A stretch of DNA of 64,000 nt from Valencia hispanica. Lineage: Eukaryota > Chordata > Actinopteri > Cyprinodontiformes > Valenciidae. The translations under genes were made by a program, and so were the position numbers. The stretch spans positions 30,404,796 to 30,468,795 of the forward strand of contig OY747703.1 of the NCBI GenBank assembly GCA_963556495.2. Direction: 5' to 3'. The notes below the pieces were generated by a model. The model was not told where the DNA came from. It made no database searches and was given only the letters and a program-made list of their open reading frames with translations. Positions 33,411 to 44,633 of this stretch are shown here, piece by piece. How positions within the stretch are numbered: position 1 is the stretch's first letter; each line of letters starts with the position of its first letter.

Positions 33411-33622
33411 GGGGCTGAATAATTACGCACACCCCACTTTTCAGTTATTTATTTGTAAAAAATGTTTGGAATCATGTATGATTTTCGTTCGACTTCTCAC
33501 GTGTACACCACTTTGTATTGGCCTTTCACCTGGAATTCCAATAAAATTGTTTCATGTTTGTGGCTGTAATGTGACAAAATGTGGAAAAGTTCAAGGGAGC
33601 CGAAAACTTTTGCAAGCCACTG
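33411..33622 (-). repeat. Right terminal inverted repeat of Tc1 element
   Basis: The reverse complement begins CAGTGGCTTGCAAAAGTTTT and follows the left repeat for about 210 bp with scattered differences. It starts right after the transposase stop codon. Confidence 0.93.
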
Positions 33623-33624
33623 TA

Positions 33625-35584
33625 TCTGATACCTGTGTGGACATTCTCACACAAAACCTAACAAACGGCTATGATAGCTCATATCACAAGATCTCTGAAA
33701 AAAATAGCTATCTGTATTGTTGCAAACAAATTTCTTCATTTGAATGAAATCCCAATGGCCAACTGCACGACTTGCACGTTGAAACCTCATGCTTCAAGTG
33801 AGCTTTGATTTTTCTCTGTGCCAGTGTAGTTATTGTAACTCTGAGCAAATTCAATCAATTCTTCCTTGTTGCTGCATGAATTGATGGCTCTTTAATATCT
33901 GCATTTCCCATTTACCTCCCAGCCTCAAACATACTGTAAAGGAAACCAATATGCTCATAGAAACTCCCACAACACCAGACGGACTACACAGACTCCCCTG
34001 GGAACCATTACGAATCACAGAATTGTATGCCTAAATGTTAAAGTGGCTCAGCCTAATGACTATGCTGAAAATTGCAAGCAACACGGAGGGAAAAATGTGG
34101 TTATAGGAGGTATGAAATAGCTTTGTGTGTGAGTGTGTGGTTGAGTGTGCGTGTGCATGTCCATCTTTCGATAATGGCATTTTTGGATATATACCAAGTT
34201 ATTACTGTAAATCAGGTGGGCTTTCAAGACCTTTAACACAAAGTAACAGTCCCTAACAGCAGCCCTAGCCTGCCATATAGAAATTACATGAATATGGATT
34301 AACAGAAAAAATGTGATGGAGAGGAAAGATAGATAGAAGAACTGAGTGAAAAAGAGGATACAGAAGAGTAAGCAGGGCAATTACTATAAAAGGTGATAGT
34401 TTGGGAAAGAGACTCTGAGAGATGGACAAAATGAGAAGTGGGGATGGACAAATTAACAAATTGAGGGAGGTTAAATATGAGAGTGGTGTTTGATGGAGGT
34501 ACCTGCAGTTAGGTGGTCAAGAGCAGCAGGTGCAGAATGCACAGGTGTGATGGCAAAGCAGGACCTAAACATGCTCAGAAAGAGCAAAGGTAGTGACATG
34601 GGAAAAAATTAAAGAAGATCCTATTTAAAATAAATGTTGTTCCACAGCAGATGAAGCACTTCCACCCCTTTGGCCAAAGCTGACTGTGGTCTGCACTCAC
34701 ATGCAAAGCAGGACAGTGTATGGAAATGACCACTTCAGGATGAACTTGAAAACTAAACAGGCTCCAGTTTACTCATTTGTTTTGCATCATGTATTTCACA
34801 TAGGTATTCCACATAACTGACACTAGACTGCAGTGAATGGTTATTTCAAAAGCTTCAGATGGAGCACTGACATCACTATCAATAGGTTCAGGGTAATGCA
34901 TACATGATAAATAAAGTCATCTACTCCTGCTTGAGCTTTTAAAACTCATTCAATTTAAAAGGGACTTAGATTACATATTCTGTAGTGATATATTTAGCTC
35001 ACATAAACACCACATAAGCACATATTTCCCACCTCTTATCAGTTTTCAACCCAATGTATTGCTGATGTTTAATCACAAGCCTTGTCAATTTAAGTGAAGG
35101 GTGTGTATCCCTGGCTTTTAGTAGCTGATGGCTGAATGGTATACAGTTAACATACTCATGCTTTATGGGAGGCATTAGGGTCACATAGTACATGTCAGGG
35201 TGTGGGTAAGTAAAAAAGAATAAGACCAGTCTGATATCTCTGAGAGGAAACTGACAATTATGAAGGAGCATCCAACAATTAAAAACTTGGCCCGTACTAG
35301 TCCATTTATGGCCCCCCTTCAGTTGTAGGTTCCATAGGACAATGGTCCGGTATGGTTAGAGCGGAGCTACTGGCATCACACAGCACAGTCCTTTGTTTGG
35401 GGGAATGAAAAACATCACTGTTTGCGACAAGCATGAGACATAAACACCAAAGTGCCGTTGTATGCTGTTGTAATATGTTTCTCTTTGCCGCACAGAGCCC
35501 ATTCATAAACATTCAAGTAAGCTTTGTGTATAGAAAGAACCAAAACTAAGCACAAGCTGCTCTCTTGACTTATGTTTTATTGTG
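33625..35584. other. No recognised feature
   Basis: No domain-bearing frame and no repeat ends. The minus-strand frames of about 100 codons at 34060-34459 are hydrophobic/Phe-rich and look spurious. Confidence 0.5.
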
Positions 35585-36924
35585 CAGTGTTGGTCAAGTT
35601 ACTTGGAAATAGTAATTAATTAGTAATTACTGATTACTTCCCCCAAAAAGAAATCCCACTACTTTACTGATTACTTATTTTCAAAAGTAATTAGTTAGTT
35701 TATTACTTAATTACTTTTCAAAAACATAAAACACAACCTGATTATGCTATAAGTATATTCCATCATATAACATTCAATCATATGAAACAGTCTATTCTCA
35801 ATTTTTTTATTGTTTTTTCCTTTATGAACATTGCATCAAGAAAAAACTTTAAATAAATGAATGCAACAGCCTCTGATAGTCATAAATTTGTTTAACATAT
35901 AAATCTGTTTATTGCACATTTCACCGCAATTTAAGAAAAATAAATCAAGTGTTTGTTCTTCTGCATATACCTGCATTTAAAATAAAATTATTTTGTGGTG
36001 TTTACACTCACTTCTTAGAGTAAATCTAAGTGAAATATCACCAAAATAAATAAAAAATAAATAAAATCCAAGACTATTCCATTTAACATTTGTTTAGAAG
36101 CTTGTGAAGTGCAAATAAGAGTAATGATATGACAACCAAAACAGAGAATTCAGTTTCATGCTACATTTAGGACCAGTCTCAGTTTATGGCTAACCAAAAA
36201 ATATTATATATCATTTTTTTCACTTTATGATTATTTAAATCAAACAAAAAACTAAATAAACACAACAGCCTCCAAAACAGTCAAATATATTTTTTGTTTT
36301 TTTAACATATGAACCTGTTTTCTGCACATTTCACTGTAAATTAAGAACACTAAATCAAAAAATCAAGCAAGTGACGAGCTTTTTCAGTTCGGTGGCACCA
36401 AGTCCGGGGGATCTTAATTCTATTTTCACCTGTTTAGCAGCAGTAGGGCCATCTGACGCTTTAGCAGCTGCAGCTGTGATGTCAGTCAGGCTCTCGTGAG
36501 CTTCACATTCCCGTGCCGGCTAGCTAGGTGCTTGCTCAGGTTGGAAGTTGAGTTTTTCGCTGTAAATAAAAGTTTCCTTTCAACGCAGAGTGTGCAGCGG
36601 ACACTAATATTTTTGTCGTTTTTTACAGAATCAAACTGAAAGTAGTGCCGATACTTCCAACCATCAAACGCTTTATGCTCGAGCTTTATCCTGCGCTCCA
36701 TTGTTTTCTGTTGTTTTCTATCACGGACGTCGCACGCTTATACGTCACTGTCACGAGACACGCTCTGCTCAACTAACTAACGCAGTAACACAGCCTGCTT
36801 GTGCGGAAGTAACGGCAGTTTGATTACTTTTTTCCCACTGTAATCCCTTACTTTACCCGTTACTCGAAAAACGTAATTGGATTACAGTAACACATTACTT
36901 TTAATGCGTTACTGCCCATCACTG
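35585..36924 (-). mobile_element. hAT transposon with perfect 8-bp duplication
   Basis: 1,340 bp. The ends are CAGTGTTGGTCAAGTTACTT and, on the other strand, CAGTGATGGGCAGTAACGCA. TTATTGTG is repeated exactly on both sides (35577-35584, 36925-36932). The subterminal DNA has many AGTAATTA/GTTACT motifs. It keeps only the N-terminal transposase segment, on the minus strand (36486-36701). The exact duplication suggests a younger insertion than the related element at 24727-25637. Confidence 0.93.
36486..36701 (-). pseudogene. hAT transposase N-terminus with complete BED finger
   Basis: ATG at 36701 gives 71 residues: MERRIKLEHKAFDGWKYRHY, FQFDSVKNDKNISVRCTLC, then TSNLSKHLASRHGN. The C-x2-C and H-x4-H pairs make a complete BED-type zinc finger, the DNA-binding domain of hAT transposases. 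The frame stops after the finger; the RNase H-like core is deleted from the element. It could at most produce a DNA-binding peptide; expression is not shown. Confidence 0.8.
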
Positions 36925-36932
36925 TTATTGTG

Positions 36933-38134
36933 TCACGATTCTCGCCGCACTAGTATGATGGTGCAGAACATTTTTAGGTTTAACCCTGCCCACCCAGTGA
37001 GAGTCCAGCTGGCAGTGAAAACACTCTCCCAAATACGCCGGACCATAAAATAGTGTACTGAACTGCACTGACAACAACGCAAAGCCTCCAATTTGAAATT
37101 GAGAAAACCTGCTTTAAAACAACAATATGTCCCTTTTAAGCACAACAACCCAACACCAAAAACCGAGCTTATACAGAGCCACTTGTCACAACCGTCCAAT
37201 ACTTGACTGCCCCTCATTCAGGGTTTGAACTATAATTTATTCTGCTGATTTTATCTGTCAAACAACTTAGCATGACACTGAACCACGCTCCCTAACACAA
37301 TTACTACTCACACTGATGGAATGAAATGAAATTTAAGAACACACATTGTTGAGTTTTGTTTTTTGTTTTTTTTATGAGGTCTACCTTATTTAAAGAGAAG
37401 CTCACTCCGATGACTTTTCTAGGATGCAAAAAGGTTAATAACCACCTTGTTATAATCATATGATTTATGGATGCCAAACTTGCCCCCAGTCATAGTATCT
37501 GGTTGTGGGCTACGTCCATCATAATTGGCTAAATCCTGTGGCCTTGGTCTTACTCTGGGCTGAGCAAAATTAGCCCCAATGAGGAGCAAATTTAGGGGGC
37601 GTGGTAAGTAATCTGTCAATTGGTCCATACCACTAACTACATTGAATCTAACAGGGCTGTTTGGGCAGTTAAAAGTTAGCCCTTTGGAGAGATTTTGCGG
37701 TTTTCTTCTGACGGTTGGGCACCAGTGGTGTAATTTTACAAAATGTGATACAATATTTTATTTTGTTTATTAGATAGCTTTTTTAACTTTTTCTTTTTAA
37801 TTCTAAACAAATGGGAGGGCTTAGCTGTACCGCTTAGCAGAAATTAGGCTTAATATGACTATTCTTTTCAATAAAGATTAATCTAACGCCTTATTTCCAA
37901 AACAGTAATCACATTAAAGTTACTTATCCAAGTCATTGTGCGTTTGTATTTTCATCATTTTCCTTAGTAAAAATATATTTGTTTTCTTCTTGTGTTCCGG
38001 TGAGTAGCATTAGGTATACGATAAGACACGTTTTCAGCACAAGCACCTCACCTTTAACACATACCATGCAGCCAGCAGCACAAATGTAAACAACAATGGG
38101 GGGCAGGAAAAAGATGTGGTTTTTTTAACACCAT
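36933..38134. other. No recognised feature
   Basis: Mixed AT-rich sequence. A GC-richer part near 36930-37060 and a 69-codon minus-strand frame (37419-37628) have no recognisable motif. Confidence 0.45.
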
Positions 38135-38287
38135 CAGTATTTTGAGTTTCTCTCAGCTAAAGATGACAATATTAAGGTTTGCTGTAAAATCTGTGCTGGT
38201 GACAAAGTCTTATCTAGCTTCAAAAATACTATGTCACACTTGAAGAAACATTTTCAGTTGCAGTACAGCACAGTCAAATTTTGTTAA
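38135..38287 (+). pseudogene. BED zinc finger remnant of a hAT transposase
   Basis: The open stretch reads QYFEFLSAKDDNIKVCCKIC, then SSFKNTMSHLKKHFQLQ and a stop. The spacing of the Cys pair and the His pair and the lead-in Tyr-Phe-x-Phe match BED fingers. No ATG, no element termini found, so it is an old fragment. Confidence 0.6.
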
Positions 38288-38469
38288 TTTTATCTATTAC
38301 AAAAAACATTTCCTTTTTGAAAAAGAATTGATCCGTAATTGGATTTGTTTTTCAATGTAACTGTGGCAACTACTTACAACTGAAGAATGCAATAGATTCC
38401 TTTTTTGAAATTATTAACAAAAACACTTGTAATACTCTTGCCTTGTTTACCACAATGAAGAGAGTAACA

Positions 38470-38930
38470 AGCACTCCTGACTGTGGCCTCTGAACTCCAG
38501 TCCACCAGGACCTGCAATGAATTTGCTAACTACTGAAACAACTCAATCAATACTGATCGCAATTCCACAAACTCAACCACAAAAGCTTAGAAGACATTGT
38601 ACTCCAATTAAGTTCCACGTCCTGCTGTCTCAACAGCTTACTCACATTTTTGTTTAGAAAAGTTTTGCCTGTCATTGTGTCTGATCTGATTCAAATAGTG
38701 AACTCCTCTTTTTTATTGTATTTTTCTCCAGTTGTTAAAAACAGCAGTTATCAAACCACTGCTAAAAAAATAAAAACAATCTGGAAAAGTTACTATTGCA
38801 GAATTACAGGCCAAGCTCCAACTTTCCTTTCATCAGCAAGGTTATTGAAAAAGTTTAAAGTGTTTAGATGACAGCCACATAAATGGGGACTGTGGAAGAA
38901 CCACAGTGCTGGTACTTTAGGACCTCAAGG
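38470..38930 (+). pseudogene. Degenerate LINE reverse-transcriptase fragment
   Basis: Segments such as FRKVLPVIVSDLIQIVNSSF, then a frame with AVIKPLL-like residues and LLKKFKVF match the region between the endonuclease and RT motif A in L2/CR1-group ORF2 (compare FFKPFYESF...NCSLQTG at about 5810-5870). It is full of frame changes and has no ends. Confidence 0.55.
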
Positions 38931-38933
38931 GAG

Positions 38934-40030
38934 AAGTTTACATACATTTCCTTACTTCTCTCTTTAGTAGATTTACCTATTAAACTGATTTGGATCAAAT
39001 GTCTTAGGTATCCTTACACAAGCCTCCCCAAATAGTTCAAACATAAGAAAGAAATTTTGGTCCATTCCTCGTGACAGAATGAGTAACTGAGACAGAGTTT
39101 GTGACCTAGCTCAAAGGCACATTTTCAGCTCTGACAACAAATTTTCTATGGGACTGAGATCAGCGCTTTATGACGCCATCTCCAATAGATTGACTTTGTT
39201 GTCCTTATTCCACTTTGTAATTAATTTGGCTCTAATTTTACTCTTTTCCATTTTGAAGATCCTTTTGTACCCGAGCTTAAACTTCCAGGCTAAAGTCTTA
39301 AATTGTTGCTTCAGTGTAAAATAATAATGTTCTTTTTCCTCGTGATGCATCTGTTTTGAGAAACACAGCAGTCCCTCCTGCAAAAAAAAAACACCCCTGC
39401 AACCTAATGCTGCTCAGTAGGTTGGAAGCTTTCTCCTTTTTTCTAAATGTAACAATGATCAATATAGCCAAAACTTTCTGTTTTAGTTTAATCAGAGCAC
39501 AGATCGGGTCTCCAAAACTTAAGGCATTTGTCTCTGTGTGCGTTTACAAATGTAATCTTTTTTGTATTGTTTTCAGAAATAACGGTTTCTTTCCTTCTAG
39601 CCTTTCCAAACTCAAAAAAGTTTGTAACATTCTTCTCTGGGACACAGAACATGTTTCCTTTTTGAACAGACTTTCCTATGCTGTTTATACTTCCATATAA
39701 TTGTTTGATTAACAGATTTACCTGGCTTTTTCTTATATTTAGAAATTATACCCAAGCATGAACCAGAAGGTTCTTTTCCTGATATATTTCCTTATTTGTT
39801 TAGGTTTTGCAATAATGTCACACTATAAAGCAATGCGTTTAATGTTTCTGCCTGAAAATACATCTACAGATGTGCCTCCATTTAATCAGAAGCTTACATA
39901 GCCATAAATTGATAATCTGTCCTTTTCCAAATTGTTTAAAGCCAGAATAATCTTGGTGCATACGAACTTCTGATTTTGAAGAAGGTAATAGAAAATATCT
40001 CTCATAATTTTGTCATTTAGCAAAAGAAAG
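38934..40030 (-). mobile_element. Fossil Sleeping Beauty-type Tc1 transposon
   Basis: The left edge AGAAGTTTACATACATTTCC is the inner part of a Sleeping Beauty-like terminal repeat. The antisense DNA then follows the order of such a transposase (C-terminus to N-terminus), e.g. TTTTCTATGGGACTGAGATC and CAGTCCCTCCTGCA, and near 39955 GTGCATACGAACTTCTGA resembles the right terminal repeat. Everything is heavily mutated and no frame of useful length survives, so it is ancient compared with the element at 32018-33622. Confidence 0.6.
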
Positions 40031-40044
40031 AATTCGAGTAATTC

Positions 40045-41945
40045 AAATTGACCTCTGGTTCAGTATTAGACACTTTGAAAAAGGTTGTGTCTTTTTATAC
40101 AGTGTATGCAAATATCTGTTTTCAACCATATAAGAAGAGTCTATGCTAACTGAGGTATTAAAATACAGAAGAAGTGAGATTAGCAATCCCATTAGGGAAA
40201 AGACTTTCAATTGTCTTTTTTCAGTACCACATAAAATCCTTACCTGCTTTCTCTCTGTCACTCACGCAAACTTTTTTAAACCAAATTTTCTAACTCGTTT
40301 AACCTGCTGATAAAAAAAGATTCTTCATTTTTAGCTTAGTAAAAGTTCAAAGAGATGGAAATCCACATATGCAGTCACAGACACGCTCACCCTGCAGATG
40401 TATTCCCGCTATTACTGTGTAAGGAACACTATTAAGGAAGTGCTGTGGTTGCATCTGTTCTGAGTGTGTGTATTGCCCTGAGCGAGTCATCTATTTCAGC
40501 AACCTTCCCTTCTCCTCTAGTCAACGCAACAGCCAGCTTTTTTGAACACAACTATGGTTCTGGCGGTAGGACAAATCCTGCAGTTCAGCAGGTCTTCCAA
40601 GTGGATTTCTCTTTTTTGCTGTGCGCTTTCCACACATTCCCAAAACAATTCTTGAGAAGTGGTTGCTTTTAATGATTCGCAATTTTGTGTCAATGTGAGA
40701 GTTGAGAAAGACACCGCAAAGCCAGGAGGCAAGTGAGAACGAGCAAGACATTGACAGCGGGCTTGCTTCCAACAGTACGGGTGGCCTTCTGCATATGACA
40801 ATGCTTTAGACAGATGAGGTGTCACTTTACACAAGAGTTGTGATAACAATCAAAGGCTGAACTGTGTCTCTCCACCATGTGTTTCTCCTCTGTGTGTGAA
40901 ATTGTGTGTGTATGAACACCCTGCTGTCAGGACACACACAGGAGAAACAAAGAAAATCATCCTCACATTGTTATCCAGTAACAAAACTGTCAATGAGTAG
41001 GGTTACAGTGCACTCTCGACTGTTCTAAAGTTTATTGAAAGAAATATGCTAAAACACAAGCTCACGCACGTACGTATATTGCACATACACTTTGGTATCT
41101 TTTGTCTGGATGAAGGAACTGGGATTTTCATGCACATCCCTGATCATGTGATGTCCATTCACACCACCTATTGTTTGTTCGTGTGTGTCGTATATCAGTG
41201 AGTTTTTACTGCAGTGCTATAGTGCCATCTACAGCTGATTCTAACCCTAGAAGTTGCAAGGCAGCCCAGCCATATATGAGCGGTGGCCTTCCTTTCACTC
41301 TCACTATGGGATCAGAGAGTGTTTCCTCTCAGAATGTGTGTGTGTATGTGCTGCAAGGAACATAACATACACACCATAAAGGTGACAGGATGCAGGGGGA
41401 AGAAATAGCCTTGTATTTGTGCATGCCTGATCGTGTTCCTGTGGCTTTTCACTTTTCTGGCTGACAACTGAAATACCACACTGCTCCAGTCTCACAGGCA
41501 TGGCCTTTTCTTCTCCCTCCAGTATCCCCCTCTCCCACCCACCACCACCCTATTTCTCCTAGAAGTTCTCATCCCTCCATCCCCTTACTGTACTTTTTCT
41601 TCTAAACTCCACACTGGCACAGAAGTTTTGCACTTGAGTTTTACATTAACATCATTCACAACTTCTCTGGCAAATGACTTTTCCATATGGTCTTTTTTCA
41701 GAATTGTGCCACTTTTCTTACCTTATCTTGCCTTATCTTACTTTTGGAATATTCTTGAAACATTAGATACACTTTCATCAGCTTAAGGCCTAACAACACA
41801 TAACATGGACAACCTTGAAATCCATTATCATTCAATTTATTTCCCGGCAGTGCCCCTTTAATTTGATGTTATGCACCAGTATATTGCCCTATGGTAGTAA
41901 TATTGGATTCAGTTTTAGATGCTGCAGTGGAAAGGCGGACTGATT
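40045..41945. other. No recognised feature
   Basis: Ordinary AT-rich to mixed sequence with short GT runs (for example about 41333-41350). No supported coding region or element termini. Confidence 0.5.
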
Positions 41946-41959
41946 ACACCCTCACCAAT

Positions 41960-42770
41960 ATACTATGCCTTGCCAAAGTATTGATATCTATTCTAACAAA
42001 TGACTATGCTTTAATTTTAACCCTTGTATTGTAGCTTGGGCTAAAGTAGGGTTGTACTGCAGGAAGGAGAACCTCTGCCTCAGCATCAAATCTTTTGCTC
42101 CGTCTAAAAGTTTTTTTTAACAAGATCACCCTTGAATTTAGCCCTTCAAATTAACTCTAATCAGCTTCTGTGTCCCTGCTGAAGAAAAGCATCTCCACAT
42201 CATGATGCTGCCACCACCACCATGTTTCATGATTGGGATTGTCTGTTCAGGGTGATGTGAATTATCAGTTTTCCACCATATAGATATAGTAGATACTTTG
42301 GGGAGGGGGACCTTCAATTTTGATCTCTTTTGATCAGAACAACTTCCTTCACAACTTTTTTGTGCCTCCTTCATGATTGTGGCAAACTGGGATTTCTTAT
42401 TGTTTCCTTTCAACAATGACTTCCTTTTTGACACTCATCAATAAACATCAGATTTGTGGTCCAGATAACTAGTTGTCATGTCATCAGTCTCTCTTTGCTG
42501 AGCTGTGGATCTATGCAGCTACTCCAGCGTTACCATGGGCCTCTTAGCTGCTTCTGTGTTTAATACTTTACTTGCTTAGCCAGTTTAGGTGGATGACTGT
42601 CTGGGTAGTTGTGCCATTCTCTTCCTATATTTTAATGTTAGACTAAGCAGGGCTCAATGAGATTTCTAAAGCTTGGAACATGTTTAGAACCTAACCCTGC
42701 TTTGAACATTTCCACAGAGTCACCCCTGACCCGTCTACTGTGTTCCTTGGTCTTCATGATGCAAACCCCA
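41960..42770 (-). pseudogene. Fossil Tc1-like transposase and terminal repeat
   Basis: Read on the minus strand from about 42755: MKTKEHSRRVRGDSVEMF-type start, then scattered Tc1 transposase segments, the clearest being [20 protein letters not shown] followed by [13 protein letters not shown] (42138-42330), which align with the corresponding part of the intact copy at 32386-33405. The low end near 41960 carries TATGCCTTGCCAAAGTATTG, a decayed Tc1 terminal repeat. Multiple stops and frameshifts; the other terminal repeat was not found. Confidence 0.75.
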
Positions 42771-42895
42771 GAGAACAAAACAACCTTATACATAGAATAA
42801 ATTACACAATATATAACTCTATACTAAATAAGTGACTCTTATAGGCATTTGGTTGCAATGGCTTTTCTTTGTGGGTGTCAGAATAAAGTCGGCTG

Positions 42896-43060
<165 letters not shown>

Positions 43061-44080
43061 TATCTATGTATGTATGTGAAACTATATTTCAATTGCCTTC
43101 CACTTTAGAATTAATGTAAAAAAGGTAATGATGGGCATGATGGCTTTCAGAAGACACTGTATATGAATGACAATAGCATTTGGACTGTCTAGGTCTTACT
43201 GGACTCCCTATGTATTCCCAGAAGCTAAAATTGTCTTTCCTCCACTCTTATCTTCTCCATACGCTTATTCATTCACGCCTGCAGAGGAAAAGCTCTCCTC
43301 ATCTTCTGCTTCCTGCCGTGTTCTTTCTTCCCGCAGCTCTTCCGCTGGGGTTAATGAATGACTTGGCAGGAAGCGGTAGTTGTGACTGTCGGGGAGCCAG
43401 TGGGGCCCAGAGAGGTGAAGAGACACTCTTCCTATCACCTCCCAGCTGCAATTCTCACCCACCAGGTTACACTGCCAGGAACAGGATAGATTGGATTATC
43501 TATTAGAATGACTTCCTGGTCCTAGGTAGGGTTTGTGCAAAGCTTTAAGGCATTCTGGATTTTCAGTCACATTCGTTTATCTTGGTGTCAGCACATGGAA
43601 AGCAAGCAGAAGAAAAGCTATTAGGGCACATTTAATGGAGGTGCTGGATGACTGTACACTGGTTATAGTGTTGCAAGACATGCAGCTGTGGATTATTATG
43701 TTTGTCCGTTACTACCACTTTGATCCACTTCAGCTGCACTTACCTATGTGGCACTGCGGTACATTCAACCTCCCTAGAGGATAAACACTAATGACCTGTG
43801 GCATCTCTGTATTTGGGGCCGGTGGGTCCTGGCCCCTCCAGATGTCACTGTGGAGCTCTATGCACTGCATGCTTAAATTAATTAGTAGAACAGGATCGTT
43901 CTTTGTAGAGTAATGTTATATAAAGACTGATTCTGTTACCAAGAAGATTCTGTAATAAACATTTGCATATAACAATCTACGTCTTAGCCAGAATACTGAC
44001 AAGCTCAGTAGGCTAAGTCCTCTTGAAGCAGCGATTGGGGCCGGCCCCTCAACGTTTGTTTAATTATGAACATCTAAAAT
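43061..44080. other. No recognised feature
   Basis: Unique-looking sequence. Two imperfect inverted repeats lie within 43267-43374 (for example GCTTCCTGCC at 43308 and GGCAGGAAGC at 43365), too weak to call. Confidence 0.4.
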
Positions 44081-44084
44081 CATA

Positions 44085-44633
44085 GTGCGCATGCCCAACG
44101 TGTGCTCAGTAGACACCCGAGGGGCACAAATGCCATGGCCCTTAACTGAGATCCCGCTACCTTCCTCGATAGAGAATGGTAGCAATGTGCCATCTGGTGT
44201 GCAGTCTGCCGTAAATTTATTAGGAGAAGAAGGAGAGATCCCGCTATCAAACCACTACAGGAAGTGATGCACCCCGTTTTGCCAAATGCGAAAGTTGGTT
44301 GTGCACTACAACTCCCATTAAAATCACGGAAAAGCACACATCACGTTTATATTCTGTTGGATAAAAGTGTGCAGCCATCTAATATCCTTGCTAGCCACCA
44401 AAACAAGAAAAAATTAATGAAGTAGATTTTTTGTTGACGTCTAAATTCAGCCTCTTGAATTAAAGATTAAACATTTGGGACATCACCAGCCAGTGGATTT
44501 TAACATCATTCAGGACTTTAAGAGATTATTTTACATTTAAAGGGGATTATTTGAAAGATTATACAGTTATTGATAAGTTTGCCCAGATGAAAGATCTGCA
44601 TTTCTTTTTCAAGAACAATAACACTGGTAAGTG
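44085..44633 (+). promoter_or_regulatory. Candidate promoter and first exon with splice donor
   Basis: GTGCGCATGCCC (44085-44096) resembles an NRF1 site, and ACTACAACTCCCA (44305-44317) matches the core of the ZNF143/THAP11 motif found in many vertebrate promoters. About 310 bp later an ATG at 44587 opens MKDLHFFFKNNNT and runs into a consensus splice donor CTG|GTAAGTG (exon end 44626). This could be the promoter and first exon of a host gene whose other exons lie outside, or the start of a hAT-type transposase gene, which often begins with a similar short Lys/Phe-rich peptide. Inference only. Confidence 0.3.

Larger units (their letters stand above)
32018..33622 (+). mobile_element. Complete Tc1-like transposon
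   Basis: 1,605 bp, flanked by TA (32016-32017, 33623-33624). Both ends begin CAGTGGCTTGCAAAAG, and the terminal inverted repeats are about 210 bp each (32018-32229, 33411-33622), differing by roughly 15 positions by eye. The inner and outer ends of each repeat fit the IR/DR arrangement (two transposase sites per end). A single uninterrupted transposase gene lies between. This is the most complete mobile element in the window and may be recently active or potentially mobile. Confidence 0.95.

Noticed and set aside
33466..33747. 93-codon plus-strand frame after the Tc1 transposase
   Set aside because: It runs through the right terminal inverted repeat and the flank; not a gene.
43267..43374. 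Inverted repeats that might form a microRNA-like hairpin
   Set aside because: The two arm pairs interleave rather than nest and contain many mismatches.
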